A stretch of 64,000 bases of DNA from CBDFJH01 sp965198095 (GCA_965198095.1 OZ240239.1:3968001-4032000); one strand, 5' to 3'. Shown: positions 1-9,298, numbered from the stretch's first letter. The notes: generated by a model from the sequence alone, not told the origin. Made by a program: numbers and translations.

Positions 1-373
1 GCCAGCGCGCGTACATCGAGACAGCGACGAAGGCCTCTTCCTCACTGTCGCCCGGGATCACCTTCGCGGCGGCGATGGTGCCGATACCGCTGACGCCAAT
101 GGCGTTCTCCCCGAGTTCGCTGATCGGTTCGACTAGCCGGTACGGCTCGACCTTGATTCGATCAGACAGCTTCACGATCAGCGGCCAGCGGTCGTACAGC
201 TGCCGGTTCCAGAACACCGTATCCTCGTATTCGACCAAATGCACAAGGTCGCCGGGTGGATTTCCCGCTTCCTGCAGGAGCGCCAGGTCGGCATCGCCAT
301 CGTCCGCCATCTGCACCAGTTCGCGCCACGGCGTCTTGCGTTTGCTGATGTTCCAGCTCACCACCTTGATCAT
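1..373 (-). CDS. Endonuclease/exonuclease/phosphatase (EEP) family protein, N-terminal part
   Basis: Reading leftward from the ATG at 371-373 the frame stays open to the window edge, giving 124 residues; the C-terminus lies outside. It opens with MIKVVSWNI and continues to LLQEAGNP. In the EEP fold (exonuclease III, DNase I, sphingomyelinase, inositol phosphatase) this early Asn and the Glu after Gln bind the catalytic metal. The family hydrolyses phosphodiester or phosphomonoester bonds; which substrate cannot be told from this half. The setting, beside a nuclease and a helicase-nuclease, would suit a DNA-acting enzyme, but that is inference. Medium confidence in the family, low in any specific role. 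Confidence 0.6.
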   Translation of the reverse strand, partial: MIKVVSWNISKRKTPWRELVQMADDGDADLALLQEAGNPPGDLVHLVEYEDTVFWNRQLYDRWPLIVKLSDRIKVEPYRLVEPISELGENAIGVSGIGTIAAAKVIPGDSEEEAFVAVSMYARW

Positions 374-403
374 CCAATCACTTCCTCATCGCTCATTGCA
401 GTT

Positions 404-631
404 TCATTCCTTGTTCTGATGGGGAATTTTGGACGGTTTGGAGGATGAGTTTTCAGCCCTTTCTGCGTCGCGCCGCGCCCAAGCCACCAGCTGTCTAAAG
501 GTGGGAACGTCCGGATCGGCGTTTTCATAGTCCTCCGCTGAAAACGGTGTAACCGTGGGCGTGCCAGACGCGGCAAATAAACGGTTCAAAGAACCTTCCG
601 AATTTGGGTCTCTCAACCATGGTTGTTTCAA
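404..631 (-). CDS. Small hypothetical protein or gene fragment
   Basis: A 75-codon leftward frame ends 30 bases before the EEP gene. It has no ATG; the only available start is TTG with no clear ribosome site, so it may be the tail of a broken gene. The composition looks protein-like (acidic middle, then FRQLVAWARRDAERAE, a basic-acidic helix), and the order and strand fit a short gene preceding the EEP gene. I do not recognise the family. An overlapping 68-codon frame at 370-576 looks like a shadow. Confidence 0.3.
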   Translation of the reverse strand: MKQPWLRDPNSEGSLNRLFAASGTPTVTPFSAEDYENADPDVPTFRQLVAWARRDAERAENSSSKPSKIPHQNKE

Positions 632-713
632 TTCTTGTTATGATGGAAATAGACCGTACAGTCATATCCGAACGGCATGGAAGGGCGAATATATTCTGCG
701 GAGATTGATCGAA

Positions 714-1730
714 TTACATCTTCTCCGCGAATATTGAGTCGATCGCATCTGCCATATCCTCGGTGATCGCAAACACAGTCTGTCTAAATCGATGGCTTGA
801 ATTGCATTGTTTATTAATTTCCCATGCTTTCGGTGCCCTATCCCATTCACTTTCATCTAAGGCCCAGTCGAATGCTAATGGAACGTAAAACTCCTCGTCT
901 TCATTACCTTGGTAATCCGTTGTCCCATACCCGGAAATTGCTCTGCCATGGGCTATAACACCGACTCCGGTATGGTAGAGGTATACACGGGAATCTTTTG
1001 AAATCCGGGAGACGGAGTTTTTTCGGCCATAGTACGCGGCAGCCTTGCCTGTTGAACGGTCATTCAGCATATCCTTCCAAACATCCGACATGTAGGTTTT
1101 GTTTGTGTTGACGATGAAGAAACCGGTACTCTCATCGGGAAGAAGCTCATCGTCCGGATTGTACATGTCAAACTGAATGTACGGCTCTCCGTTTATATCA
1201 TAGATTCGGTAGGGGGAACATTTGATATTTACACCTTTTTCGGACCAGAAATTCACGGCAGAGATCGTATCCTTATCTGTGCCGTTTGTGACCAATACGA
1301 AAACCTGATCTTTATTGAACGCCGACTCTGACAGTTCCTCCTCAAGACGAAAATGGTCTTTGTGTTTCACTTTCAGACAGCCGTCCAGTTTCAGCTGTCG
1401 CTTTGCAAGGTCCTCCAATTTTCCATAGGTGTATCTTCCGAAAATCTGTCCATATCTCATTACTTGGAGTATGTTCTCCTGGCTGGATTGCCACCTCTTC
1501 AGTTCGAAAATGTAAAGCACCCCATCCTTGTCGAGAGCCAACAGATCAGCCTCTTCTTGCCTCTTTCGTTCTTGTCCGATCAGCATGAGTTGATCTTCAG
1601 AGACAATTTCATGCAGGCGAGATCTCAAGAAATTCTCAATGTCCTGTTCTTTAAGGCCAACATCTGCCGGTGTTCTGACCTCGATACGTGTACTTGAATC
1701 GATATCATCAGCATTGAGCTTGTAGAGCAT
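714..1730 (-). CDS. NucS/DUF91-like PD-(D/E)XK nuclease with possible PUA/EVE-like C-terminal domain
   Basis: This 338-aa protein has a clear PD-(D/E)XK signature in its N-terminal half: EEADLLALDKDG followed by YIFELKRW, i.e. the Asp and the ExK of the metal site, as in NucS/EndA-type and DUF91 endonucleases. The motif lies near residues 60-80. The C-terminal part (about 215-300) contains VYLYHTGVGVIAHGRAI and FYVPLAFDW, which resembles the beta-rich PUA/EVE class of modified-base readers; this second assignment is by eye only. A reader fused to such a nuclease is the usual plan of modification-dependent restriction enzymes. The start ATG is preceded by AGGAAAG. The gene is AT-richer than the housekeeping genes here, suggesting transfer. 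Confidence 0.65.
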   Translation of the reverse strand: MLYKLNADDIDSSTRIEVRTPADVGLKEQDIENFLRSRLHEIVSEDQLMLIGQERKRQEEADLLALDKDGVLYIFELKRWQSSQENILQVMRYGQIFGRYTYGKLEDLAKRQLKLDGCLKVKHKDHFRLEEELSESAFNKDQVFVLVTNGTDKDTISAVNFWSEKGVNIKCSPYRIYDINGEPYIQFDMYNPDDELLPDESTGFFIVNTNKTYMSDVWKDMLNDRSTGKAAAYYGRKNSVSRISKDSRVYLYHTGVGVIAHGRAISGYGTTDYQGNEDEEFYVPLAFDWALDESEWDRAPKAWEINKQCNSSHRFRQTVFAITEDMADAIDSIFAEKM

Positions 1731-2183
1731 TTTTCTTTCCTTTCCTCGACGAGCCCCGACTGGGCCCCGAATGTAGAGGGATGCAATACGCCGTCGCCTA
1801 TCAGACTCCCGTCTTTCTTATCTACTTTATTCACATGGATGAACAGGATTTCAGGGGTTTCATCCTGTCTATCTTCCCTTCCATATCCCCCTCATCTGGA
1901 TCGCGGATTTATGGATGACACGGACACTATTTGTGGCCGAAAAACATCGCCTACCAGTGTGATCATCCGTCCATCCTTACATCCTCTAATCTGCGTAATC
2001 CCTTAATCCCACTCATCCGTGGTTCAGACAGTGTTTTCCTCACCCCACACACACCCAACCACCGCCCGAATCTTCCGCCCAAACCGCTCGGCCTGCCTGT
2101 GCAGGCACTGTAGACAAATCAACTCATTGGCCATAAAGAGCAAGTCACTATGAGCGCATCACTTATCCAGGTATTTCAAATAT
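1731..2183. other. Intergenic stretch with degenerate dispersed-repeat-like sequence
   Basis: No convincing gene. It contains a short inverted pair (ACAGGAT...ATCCTGT near 1838-1867) and a run of loosely repeated TCATCC/TAATCC words (about 1860-2040) ending in a GTGGTTCAGACA-like string, of the kind seen in dispersed intergenic repeats of uncultured bacteria. Likely non-coding debris at the edge of the accessory region. Confidence 0.35.
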
Positions 2184-2372
2184 TTGGGTCAATACGGCTA
2201 CGGCCATACAAAAAGGGTCGCTACGGCAAATGCTCTGATCTGGCGCACTCTGATGGTCGCTGAAAAACGCTTCCGACGACTTGATGTACCCCATCTGCTA
2301 CCGGCTGTCTACGCACAGCACCACCGTGAAAACAAGATCGCTATCGACTCGGGAAAGAAGCTAGCCGCCTGA
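2184..2372 (+). pseudogene. IS256/mutator-like transposase, C-terminal remnant
   Basis: A 62-codon open stretch encodes ALIWRTLMVAEKRFRRLD and APHLLP-like PHLLPAVYAQHH, which resemble the last helix region of IS256-type transposases, and stops in GKKLAA. Just after the stop comes TTTTTTACACACC, like the TTTACACA words of IS256-family terminal repeats. About 110 bp of this end recur, roughly 85% identical by eye, at 42907-43015 on the other strand. No upstream transposase body is present, so only the 3' end survives. The family name is tentative; the shared transposon end is directly visible. Confidence 0.5.
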
Positions 2373-2521
2373 CCTTTTTTACACACCTCTTGACGAGAGC
2401 TCTGCACGCGCCCCGCCACCTCAACGTTTCCCGCACCGCCTAACGTTTCAGGAAGTACTTTCCCAAAAACTGCAATCTTTTCATGCTCGCGAGCCCTGTT
2501 CTTTATCAGGGCCTATGCCTA

Positions 2522-2760
2522 CTACTGAAAGCCCACTCGCCGCGACACGTCCGGCTTCGCGTCGCATTCCGCACGCAGCATTCCAACGACCGCGCACGGG
2601 TCGCTCAGGCAATCGAGAATCTCGGTCTTCCGGCGCACGACTGCGAAGTCGCCGGGGGCCAGGGCCGCCAGGCCGCCGACCTCGGCTGGGGCTCGTGGCC
2701 GAAATAGGCACGGAATGCGACTCTTGCCCTATTCAGCTCTCGCAGTTTCGTCCTCGATCA
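2522..2760 (-). pseudogene. AAA-family ATPase, frameshifted C-terminal remnant
   Basis: Leftward translation gives ELNRARVAFRAYFGHE in one frame, then, after a frame change near 2685, AEVGGLAALAPGDFAVVRRK, EILDCLSDP and ECDAKPDVSRRVGF, ending at the TAG at 2522-2524. This string resembles the C-terminal lid region of a family of bacterial AAA ATPases. No Walker motifs are present, so it is a broken tail. It sits just downstream of the large helicase gene, and may be the trace of a former neighbour. Confidence 0.45.
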
Positions 2761-2860
2761 GCCACAGCCTCAAGCCTCGATTGATGGATACTGGCCGGTC
2801 CCCGGCCTGCTTCAAGGCGACGTCCTTTGCCGGGAGCGGGAGAATCCTTGCGATCCGAGC

Positions 2861-5800
2861 CTATGGAAGTCGCAGCTCTTCCCCTGACAGCATCAGGCTT
2901 CCCTCAGAGACCATTTCGTTTGCGACATCAGCAACGCGACTACACAGATCCGCCCTGAGCGACTTGAAGCCAAGCATCCGCGAAACTTCCCTGGCGCAGT
3001 CCCCGGCGTTGATGCCGACATTGCGGTCCACCGCCACCAGGATGCCTTCGCGAATCTCCACGGGAGGGAGCATCTCGACTTTGCGCAACGTCGGGGATCT
3101 GACCGCACCCCGATCCCGGATGGCCATCTTCCCGGTTCGGTCGCATCGGTCCAGAAACCGCCGCGCAGCCCCATCAACGTACCGGACGCGGTTCCGCCTC
3201 ACCGCGCCGGCGGCGGCAAACTCCACGGCGGCCTGGATTCGAGATCCGGTCCGCTGATACCCCCAGAGCCTGCTCAGGCGCCTGGCAATCTCCTCGACAT
3301 GAACAGGACCCTCGGTTTCGACGACTCGCACGACGTATTTGATAATAACGTCGGTGGCCATCTCGTGCAGATCTACGTACCTGGATTCCTGAATCATGAA
3401 GTCCGCTTCCACGTACGGCGTTCGCTCCGGCGCCTCGGGTTCGACCGGTTCCGCGCGGTCCACCCCCGTACGCGGCGCGACCGGCTCGGGCTTCGTGTCA
3501 ACGTCCTTTTTCGAGCGAGCCTGCTCGATCGCCTCCAGCAGCTTGGCCATCTCGGTGTCCCTGTTGTAGAACCAGTCCGTGCTCCAGATGCGGTGGAACG
3601 TCCAGCCCTTCTGCTCCAAGACGTCCTGGCGCATGCGGTCCCGCTCGCGGGCCCAGCTTGACGAGTGGTACGGCGCTCCGTCGCACTCCACTGCCAGAAG
3701 GAACCGCCCCTCGTCGTCCGGGTCGTACACGGCGAGGTCGATCCTGAATCCCGACGATCCGACTTGCGCTGCCACCCGGTAGCCGTGGCTCTGCAATGCC
3801 TTCGCGACCGCCTCCTCGAAGGGGCTGTCCATTTCAGCCCCGGTGAGCACCGGAATATCCAGTTCGCCAGTCTCCGCGTACTTCAGGTACCGCTTCAGGA
3901 CTCTCGCGCCGGCTTGCCTGGTCGCGTCAACTCGGATGTCCGAGTGGCGAATCGAAGAGAACACGCGACACCGCTTCTTGGCTCGCGTGAAGAGCACGTT
4001 GAGCCGTCGCTCTCCGCCCTCGCTGGAAACCGGCCCGAAATTCTGCGACATGTAGCCGTCGGCGTCCTTCCCGTACCCGATCGAAATGAATATGACGTCA
4101 CGTTCGTCGCCCTGCACGTTTTCGAGGTTTTTGACAAAGAACGCATCGTCCTTGCCTTCCCTGCAGAAGGCCTCCAGTTCGGGGTACTCGGCTCGCATGA
4201 ATTCGAGCCTGTTCCGAATCGTGTCACGTTGGGCGACAGAGAGAGCGACCACGCCGAGCGTCTCGTCGGGGCGCTTGCGGGCGCGCGCGAGCACATGCTC
4301 GGCCACGGCCTCTGCTTCGCGCGGATTGTTTCGCTTCGTGCCGCGCTGGTACAGCCCGTCCACATGAACGAAGCTCAGTCCCGATTCCCTGCCCGCCCTG
4401 TCCGGGCTGGGCGGGCAGACCAGCCCGTCTTCATAGAACTCGTGGTTCGACACCTGGATCAGCGACGGATGCCTGGAACGGTAGTGCCAGCGAAGCATGC
4501 CGCCGGCCATCGTCCTCGATTCGCACAGCGACAGGATGCTCTCCATGTCGCCCACTTGGTGCACCTTGATCTCTTCGATGTCATCCGATTCAACCTCATC
4601 ATCTTCGGAACCGATCTGACGGTCGAAAAAGGAGGTCGGCGGCAACTGCTTCTGGTCTCCAACCACGACTACCTGGCGGCACCGCATGATGGCGCCCAGC
4701 GCGTCGGCCGGCGGGACCTGGCTGGCCTCGTCAATCAGGAGCAGATCGAAAGTCAGGCCTCCAGGCTTGAGGTACTGGGCCACCGAAAGCGGACTCATCA
4801 GGAAGACAGGCTTGACCGCCTGAACGGCCTCCCCGGCTTTGTCCAGCAGTTGGCGGATCCGCATGTGGCGGGTCTTCTTGGCCACTTCGCCACGCACGAT
4901 GCCGACTTGCCCGGCAGAACCGGTTGGGAGCGCCTGGAAATGCCGCAACGCGACTTCCTGGGAAGCGAGCCCCTGAAGCTGCTGGTCGAGATTCTTGAAG
5001 TCCTCGACCTTGCTGCTTCGTTCCGCGCCGTCGATCGACTCAAGGCGGGGCTCTTCGGATCGCATGCGATTCCATATGGCTTCGGCGCGAACGAATTCCA
5101 GCGTGGCCGGCGCATGGCCGGCACTCAAGCACCCGTCCGCAAGCCGGTTCCTGATCTCGTCCATACCCAGCTTGGCAACAAACCGGGCCGCCGCGCTCAG
5201 ACGGTGCCATCCCTCTATGGAATTGGTTGCGGAGCTCCAGGAGCCGAGGCGAGACTTCAGCTCGACGAGGCTGACATTTTCGACGCTTTCGGCACTGAAC
5301 ACGACCTTCGCATCGAGATCCACGAGCCGGGCGATCCCGTCCCAGGCGTCCGTCCAGGCAGCGCACGCTTGTCGCAGGCCCGCGGCCATCGCTCGCAGGT
5401 CGCTCCCAGGCGGTACCGACTCGACCTGGGCCTTCACCGCGACCGCCGATCCCAGCTTCCCCGATTGAGACACGATCCACCGGACAGCCGGAAGAGAAGC
5501 GCCCAGGTCGGTCTCTTCCTCTCTCCAGCCACGGCCCAGGACTTCCTTTCCCAAGTGGGTGTCCTTCGCAATTCTGCGGACTCGTCTGCGGTAGTCGATG
5601 AGTCGGTCGAGCATTTCGAGCCGCCCGTCGAGATCTTTCGGCAACTCTGACCGCTGGACCGACCGCAAGCGCGCGAGGGCCTGACGGTAGCCTCCGCTCA
5701 GCCACCGGAACAGCGACCGGCCGTTCCGGGCCATCTGAATCCGGACCTCGTTCCATTCGAGATCGAGCGCGTCTTCGATGACCTCGGACGCGAGACTCGA

Positions 5801-7621
5801 CCTGAGCCCCTGCGCGGCCGCAACGTTCTCGCACAGCTCCAGCACGATTTCCGGCTGATCCAGGACGGTTTCCGTGGCCAGCAGGCCGGGCACCGGGGCA
5901 GGCATGGCGTGCAGGGCATCGAGATGCCTCGCGACGTCCTCGGCCGACGCCACGGTTCCGGCGCCCTCAATGCTGGCGGCCCGAGCGGCTTCGCAAAGCG
6001 CGGCCCGAAGGGTGTCCAGGCGATCGAGACCGTCCCTCAACCGCTCGACCAGACGGCGACGGTCGAGCTGGGTCAGGCGCTTCCGAGCGCCGCGCCAAAC
6101 GTGCTCGCGCTCCCTCCCGTGCTCCGCAGTCTGCTTCGCCAAGGCCGCAACGGCGCTGGCCCGCTCGCCAAAGGCATCGCGGCTCCAGGCATCGGCGCCG
6201 GGAATGCGAAAGTCCGGCCTCGGGCACTTCCCCTCGTCGAGGTCGGCGATCTTTCCGATCACCCCGTACGGCGTCTCGCCCGTCGCCTCGTCGACCCTGT
6301 GCATCAGCGCGGACATCTCGTTCAACTCGTCTCGCACCTTCTGGACCCGCTCGTACCGCTCCTCGTTGACAGCCCTGGGCTGGCCGAGATCCAGCGTACG
6401 CTTGAGCTCGGCGTAGATGTGCTTCCGGTTGGCCTTGTGCGAATGCAGCTCGAGGCAAAGCGGGCCCAAGTCGCATTTTTCCAGGCGGTCGTGGACGACG
6501 TCCAAGGCAGCGCGCTTCTCGGCTACGAACAGGATCGTCTTCCCGTCCCTGGCAACGGCCGCGATGATGTTGGCAATCGTCTGGGACTTGCCCGTGCCCG
6601 GCGGGCCCTGCACCACGAGACTCCTGCCCTCGCGAGCGGCGGCTATGACCTGGGTCTGGGAGGTGTCGGCATCCAGGATGTGCCCGAGCTCCCTGGGGTC
6701 GGGGAAACGCCTGTCGAGGTTCTCGTCGGGAGCGAAGATGCTGGCGCCCGGCTCGAATCCACCGACCAGGATGCGCTCGAGGAGCCCGTTCCCGCCTTCG
6801 CCGTTCTGCAAGCTGTCCGGGGACAACTCCTTCCACATCAGGAACTTCGCGAAAGAGAAGAAGCTGAGCTCGATGGTGCTCGGCCGGACTCGCCAGCGCG
6901 CCCGCGACGACACCGCCGACTGGACGCGCACGAAGTAATCCGAAGGCAGCCATTCGTCGCCTTCGGGGAAATCCGGCAGCGTCAGGTCGAAGTCGCTTGA
7001 CAGCAGCGCACGGAGAGAGAGGTTCGGCTCCAGGTCCTGGTCCCTGAAAATGAGTCTGAACCGGCCGCGGGCGCTGTCGCGCTCGAGGTCGACCGGCAGA
7101 AGGAGCAGCGGAGCGAACCTCTCGATCCGCGAAGAATCACTCTCGTACCAGCGGAGGAAACCGAGGGCGAGGAACAGAACGCTGATCCCCTGCTCCTCCT
7201 CGAGGGTCTGGGCGTCCCGGTAGAGTGTCAGCAGCTTTTTCTGGAGCCGGTCGGCGTTGAGTCGCGTCTGGAGCTTCTTGTCGCTGTGGCGGGCTGCGAC
7301 CGTTGCATCGGGACCGATGTCTTCTGTTGGCAGGAAAACCGACTCGTCGTCCTCGTCCGCCGGATCCGCCAAGACGTCGTCCTGAGCCGGCTGGAAGGTC
7401 ATGCTCTTGCCTTGGAGGTAGAGAATCTTGAAAACCTCGTCGGCCAGCTCGTCCTCGATGGTGAGCTGCTTGGCCCGGTCTTTCCTGATCGGTGCGTTGA
7501 TGAGCTTGTTGCGTTTCCCCACGTCGAGGAGTTGCTGGCGAAGTCTTTCGACGGCTTTCGCCACGCCGCCGGACAAGTGAGAGTTTGGGCGCGTGTGTTC
7601 CTCGCTTGCAGATTGGTTCAT
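2861..7621 (-). CDS. DUF4011 / SF1 helicase / Vsr-like nuclease / DUF3320 protein (Hhe-like defence candidate)
   Basis: This 1586-aa protein begins with a DUF4011-type segment (LRQQLLDVGKRNKLIN). The SF1 helicase core follows, with Walker A GPPGTGKS near residue 340 and Walker B LLIDEASQVPP near 955, then helicase motifs up to about 1200 (GDERDVIFISIGYG; RLNVLFTRAKKR). Around 1290-1330 lies a small Vsr/MTES_1575-type nuclease (FRIDLAVYDPDD, AVECDGAPYHSS, WTFHRIWSTDWF). Residues about 1400-1475 match DUF3320. Such single large helicase-nuclease proteins occur in bacterial defence islands and an architecture of this kind has been named Hhe in antiphage screens, as I recall. The start has GAGGGG just upstream. 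All catalytic motifs look intact. Substrate and trigger cannot be read from sequence. Confidence 0.88.
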   Translation of the reverse strand: MNQSASEEHTRPNSHLSGGVAKAVERLRQQLLDVGKRNKLINAPIRKDRAKQLTIEDELADEVFKILYLQGKSMTFQPAQDDVLADPADEDDESVFLPTEDIGPDATVAARHSDKKLQTRLNADRLQKKLLTLYRDAQTLEEEQGISVLFLALGFLRWYESDSSRIERFAPLLLLPVDLERDSARGRFRLIFRDQDLEPNLSLRALLSSDFDLTLPDFPEGDEWLPSDYFVRVQSAVSSRARWRVRPSTIELSFFSFAKFLMWKELSPDSLQNGEGGNGLLERILVGGFEPGASIFAPDENLDRRFPDPRELGHILDADTSQTQVIAAAREGRSLVVQGPPGTGKSQTIANIIAAVARDGKTILFVAEKRAALDVVHDRLEKCDLGPLCLELHSHKANRKHIYAELKRTLDLGQPRAVNEERYERVQKVRDELNEMSALMHRVDEATGETPYGVIGKIADLDEGKCPRPDFRIPGADAWSRDAFGERASAVAALAKQTAEHGREREHVWRGARKRLTQLDRRRLVERLRDGLDRLDTLRAALCEAARAASIEGAGTVASAEDVARHLDALHAMPAPVPGLLATETVLDQPEIVLELCENVAAAQGLRSSLASEVIEDALDLEWNEVRIQMARNGRSLFRWLSGGYRQALARLRSVQRSELPKDLDGRLEMLDRLIDYRRRVRRIAKDTHLGKEVLGRGWREEETDLGASLPAVRWIVSQSGKLGSAVAVKAQVESVPPGSDLRAMAAGLRQACAAWTDAWDGIARLVDLDAKVVFSAESVENVSLVELKSRLGSWSSATNSIEGWHRLSAAARFVAKLGMDEIRNRLADGCLSAGHAPATLEFVRAEAIWNRMRSEEPRLESIDGAERSSKVEDFKNLDQQLQGLASQEVALRHFQALPTGSAGQVGIVRGEVAKKTRHMRIRQLLDKAGEAVQAVKPVFLMSPLSVAQYLKPGGLTFDLLLIDEASQVPPADALGAIMRCRQVVVVGDQKQLPPTSFFDRQIGSEDDEVESDDIEEIKVHQVGDMESILSLCESRTMAGGMLRWHYRSRHPSLIQVSNHEFYEDGLVCPPSPDRAGRESGLSFVHVDGLYQRGTKRNNPREAEAVAEHVLARARKRPDETLGVVALSVAQRDTIRNRLEFMRAEYPELEAFCREGKDDAFFVKNLENVQGDERDVIFISIGYGKDADGYMSQNFGPVSSEGGERRLNVLFTRAKKRCRVFSSIRHSDIRVDATRQAGARVLKRYLKYAETGELDIPVLTGAEMDSPFEEAVAKALQSHGYRVAAQVGSSGFRIDLAVYDPDDEGRFLLAVECDGAPYHSSSWARERDRMRQDVLEQKGWTFHRIWSTDWFYNRDTEMAKLLEAIEQARSKKDVDTKPEPVAPRTGVDRAEPVEPEAPERTPYVEADFMIQESRYVDLHEMATDVIIKYVVRVVETEGPVHVEEIARRLSRLWGYQRTGSRIQAAVEFAAAGAVRRNRVRYVDGAARRFLDRCDRTGKMAIRDRGAVRSPTLRKVEMLPPVEIREGILVAVDRNVGINAGDCAREVSRMLGFKSLRADLCSRVADVANEMVSEGSLMLSGEELRLP

Positions 7622-7810
7622 GGCCCCTCTTCGATGTGGGGTGGCCGTGATCGGCTGGACGAACTCGCGTTATGCCATGATGGCGGCGCCTTCAAATCTC
7701 AATGCTCCTCGTGAAGAGAAATGCTTTATGGAACGGTCGCGCCGCAGCGAGGGCAGTCAGACAGGCCTGACGGTTGCCGGTCAGTCAGTCAATACCACCG
7801 TGCCACTCAT

Positions 7811-8060
7811 GTGCAAAAATCGTGCCATATTTTCACAAAATAGACAACACATTGTAAATAAAGGTGTTAGAGTATGTACAAGGCCGGCTGGAAGTTTTTG
7901 ACATGTTGCAGAATGCTACATGGAAAACCGCCCGGACGACCGTGTCGCGGCTCTGACAGAAGCTATAAATGTATGTTTACGAAAGGAGTTACGAGAAGAA
8001 TCCAATGGAGAGACGGAGGATGTGTCGCAATTCGCAGCGGCAGGCGCGTTTTGCAACGCG
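7811..8060 (+). repeat. Dispersed ~245-bp repeat, copy 1
   Basis: This stretch, from the gcaaaaatcgtgcc-like start to the ttttgcaacgcg end, matches the reverse complement of 39288-39534 along its whole length at about 80% identity by eye. Both copies keep a short frame open (here 7920-8105; ENRPDDRVAALTEAI, GETEDVSQFA, GAFCNA), with many of the differences conservative, so the repeat may include a small coding segment. No terminal inverted repeats were found. Family unknown. Confidence 0.7.
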
Positions 8061-8178
8061 GCGGCAGCGACACTTCGGCTTCGGGAGCCCTTGCGAGGCG
8101 CTTAAAGGCGCTGCAGAAAGACCTGGACGCGTGGCTTCAGAACCGGTTCTCGACGCCACGGAGCGAGCCCCTGGATGA

Positions 8179-8388
8179 GCGCAACAGCGGGTCGACTCGG
8201 GGGCCGTGCCTACAAAAGCCGCGGAATACGTCGCTCATACTGCGATCGCGGTTGCCAACGGCATCGAATACCTGGTAACTCGGAGTCATCGACATATTGC
8301 CAAGGCGACGCTCCGGTCCCAAGTCGAAACGGTATGTCGGAATGCAGGTTTTGAACCCGCGATCATCTGCACACCTGACGAACGGTGA
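8179..8388 (+). pseudogene. PIN-domain (VapC-like) toxin, C-terminal remnant
   Basis: Seventy codons open after an in-frame TGA encode VDSGAVPTKAAEYVAHTAIA, NGIEYLVT, HRHIAK and FEPAIICTPDE, then a stop. This is the end of a PIN-domain family in which the usual text is a DALH/AH-IA motif, LLTWNCRHIAN and PPIICTPEE. The conserved third acidic residue of the PIN site (D in D-A-L-H) is changed here, and the N-terminal half with the first two acidic residues is missing. It is therefore a dead fragment, probably of a toxin-antitoxin locus, directly following the 7.8-kb repeat. Confidence 0.55.
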
Positions 8389-9298
8389 CGTGCCTGTTGA
8401 AATTCAGAGGGCTCCGGACCTACGTTTGGGTATGTGAGTTGTAAGACAGCGTACCCGTAAGAAAGGAGCCCGAGGTGGGTAAGCTAACCTTGATTCGAAA
8501 TATTTCGGCAGTTTTTGCTGGGATTTGGCCTGAAGAACAACGGCGAATTGATGTCGCAAGTCGACGATTCTTAAAGTCACCGGCTGTGACCGGAGAAAAA
8601 AACGCATTTGAACGATCGAAATGCCCCACTTCTCCAGCGTTTGACCGCGTTGTCGATTGCCTGTTTTTGACGAATTAAGGCTAATTGCAGGTGACAGAGG
8701 TGACGTTGTCAACTGATCTGTTGACAACGAAATAACGTAATTTATCCCGCCTTGGCAGAGACGATTCTTTTCCCGTAGACTCACCGACGTGGAGGGGCCT
8801 GCCGGCCTGTGAGGAACCCGCGGGCGCTGGCGATGACCGGAATCCGATCTGTCGCAACTTCTGCGACATCCAATGGATTTTTTTACGTTCATCAGACTTT
8901 TCCCCTCCGGGTGTGCCGGGAATGGCCGTTTCACGCGCCGACGTAACTTGCCGCGGGTGCGCCCTTCTGGAAATGGGCGGGGGGGGATACAACCGTAGGC
9001 AGGAAAAGGCCCCTGGCAGTGTAGCAAGCACCGACAGGGGCCGTTGTTCCACGTCTCAGTCTGCGAGCGATTGTTCAAGTCCAAGAAGCAGGACGGAAGA
9101 TTTTATGTCCTCTTGGGAAGCAAATGTGAACCCTAAAAAAATCCCGCGTCCACAGGGACGCGGGGCCAACGCAGCACGCGGCTACGAAGGGATGATCCTT
9201 ATAATAATTATGAGAGCAGCTTTACGTAAAACGATAAAAAAAGTTAAGGTACTTTTATTTCCTGTCAGGTACTTTTTTCTAATGGAAAAGAGGGCGAT
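8389..9298. other. Intergenic region, mostly featureless, with hairpins
   Basis: No frame here looks like a real protein. The region holds two hairpins: GGCCCCTG (9008-9015) with CAGGGGCC (9035-9042), followed leftward by four T, and the terminator listed at 9135-9164. The rest (8389-9000) contains only shadow-like frames with no recognisable motif or good ribosome site. Confidence 0.4.
9135..9164 (-). terminator. Rho-independent terminator (leftward)
   Basis: A perfect 9-bp stem, CCCGCGTCC (9143-9151) with its complement (9155-9163), closes a 3-base loop. Reading leftward it is followed by a run of seven T (A at 9135-9141). It probably ends transcription from the SDR gene, about 300 bp away. 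Confidence 0.7.

Noticed and set aside
3665..5650. 661-codon open frame on the plus strand
   Set aside because: It lies antisense within the helicase gene, whose domains are unmistakable; GC-rich codon bias opens this frame. No motifs or ribosome site.
8404..9084. 226-codon minus frame after the toxin relic
   Set aside because: No motif, atypical composition, several competing frames and no ribosome site; treated as non-coding.
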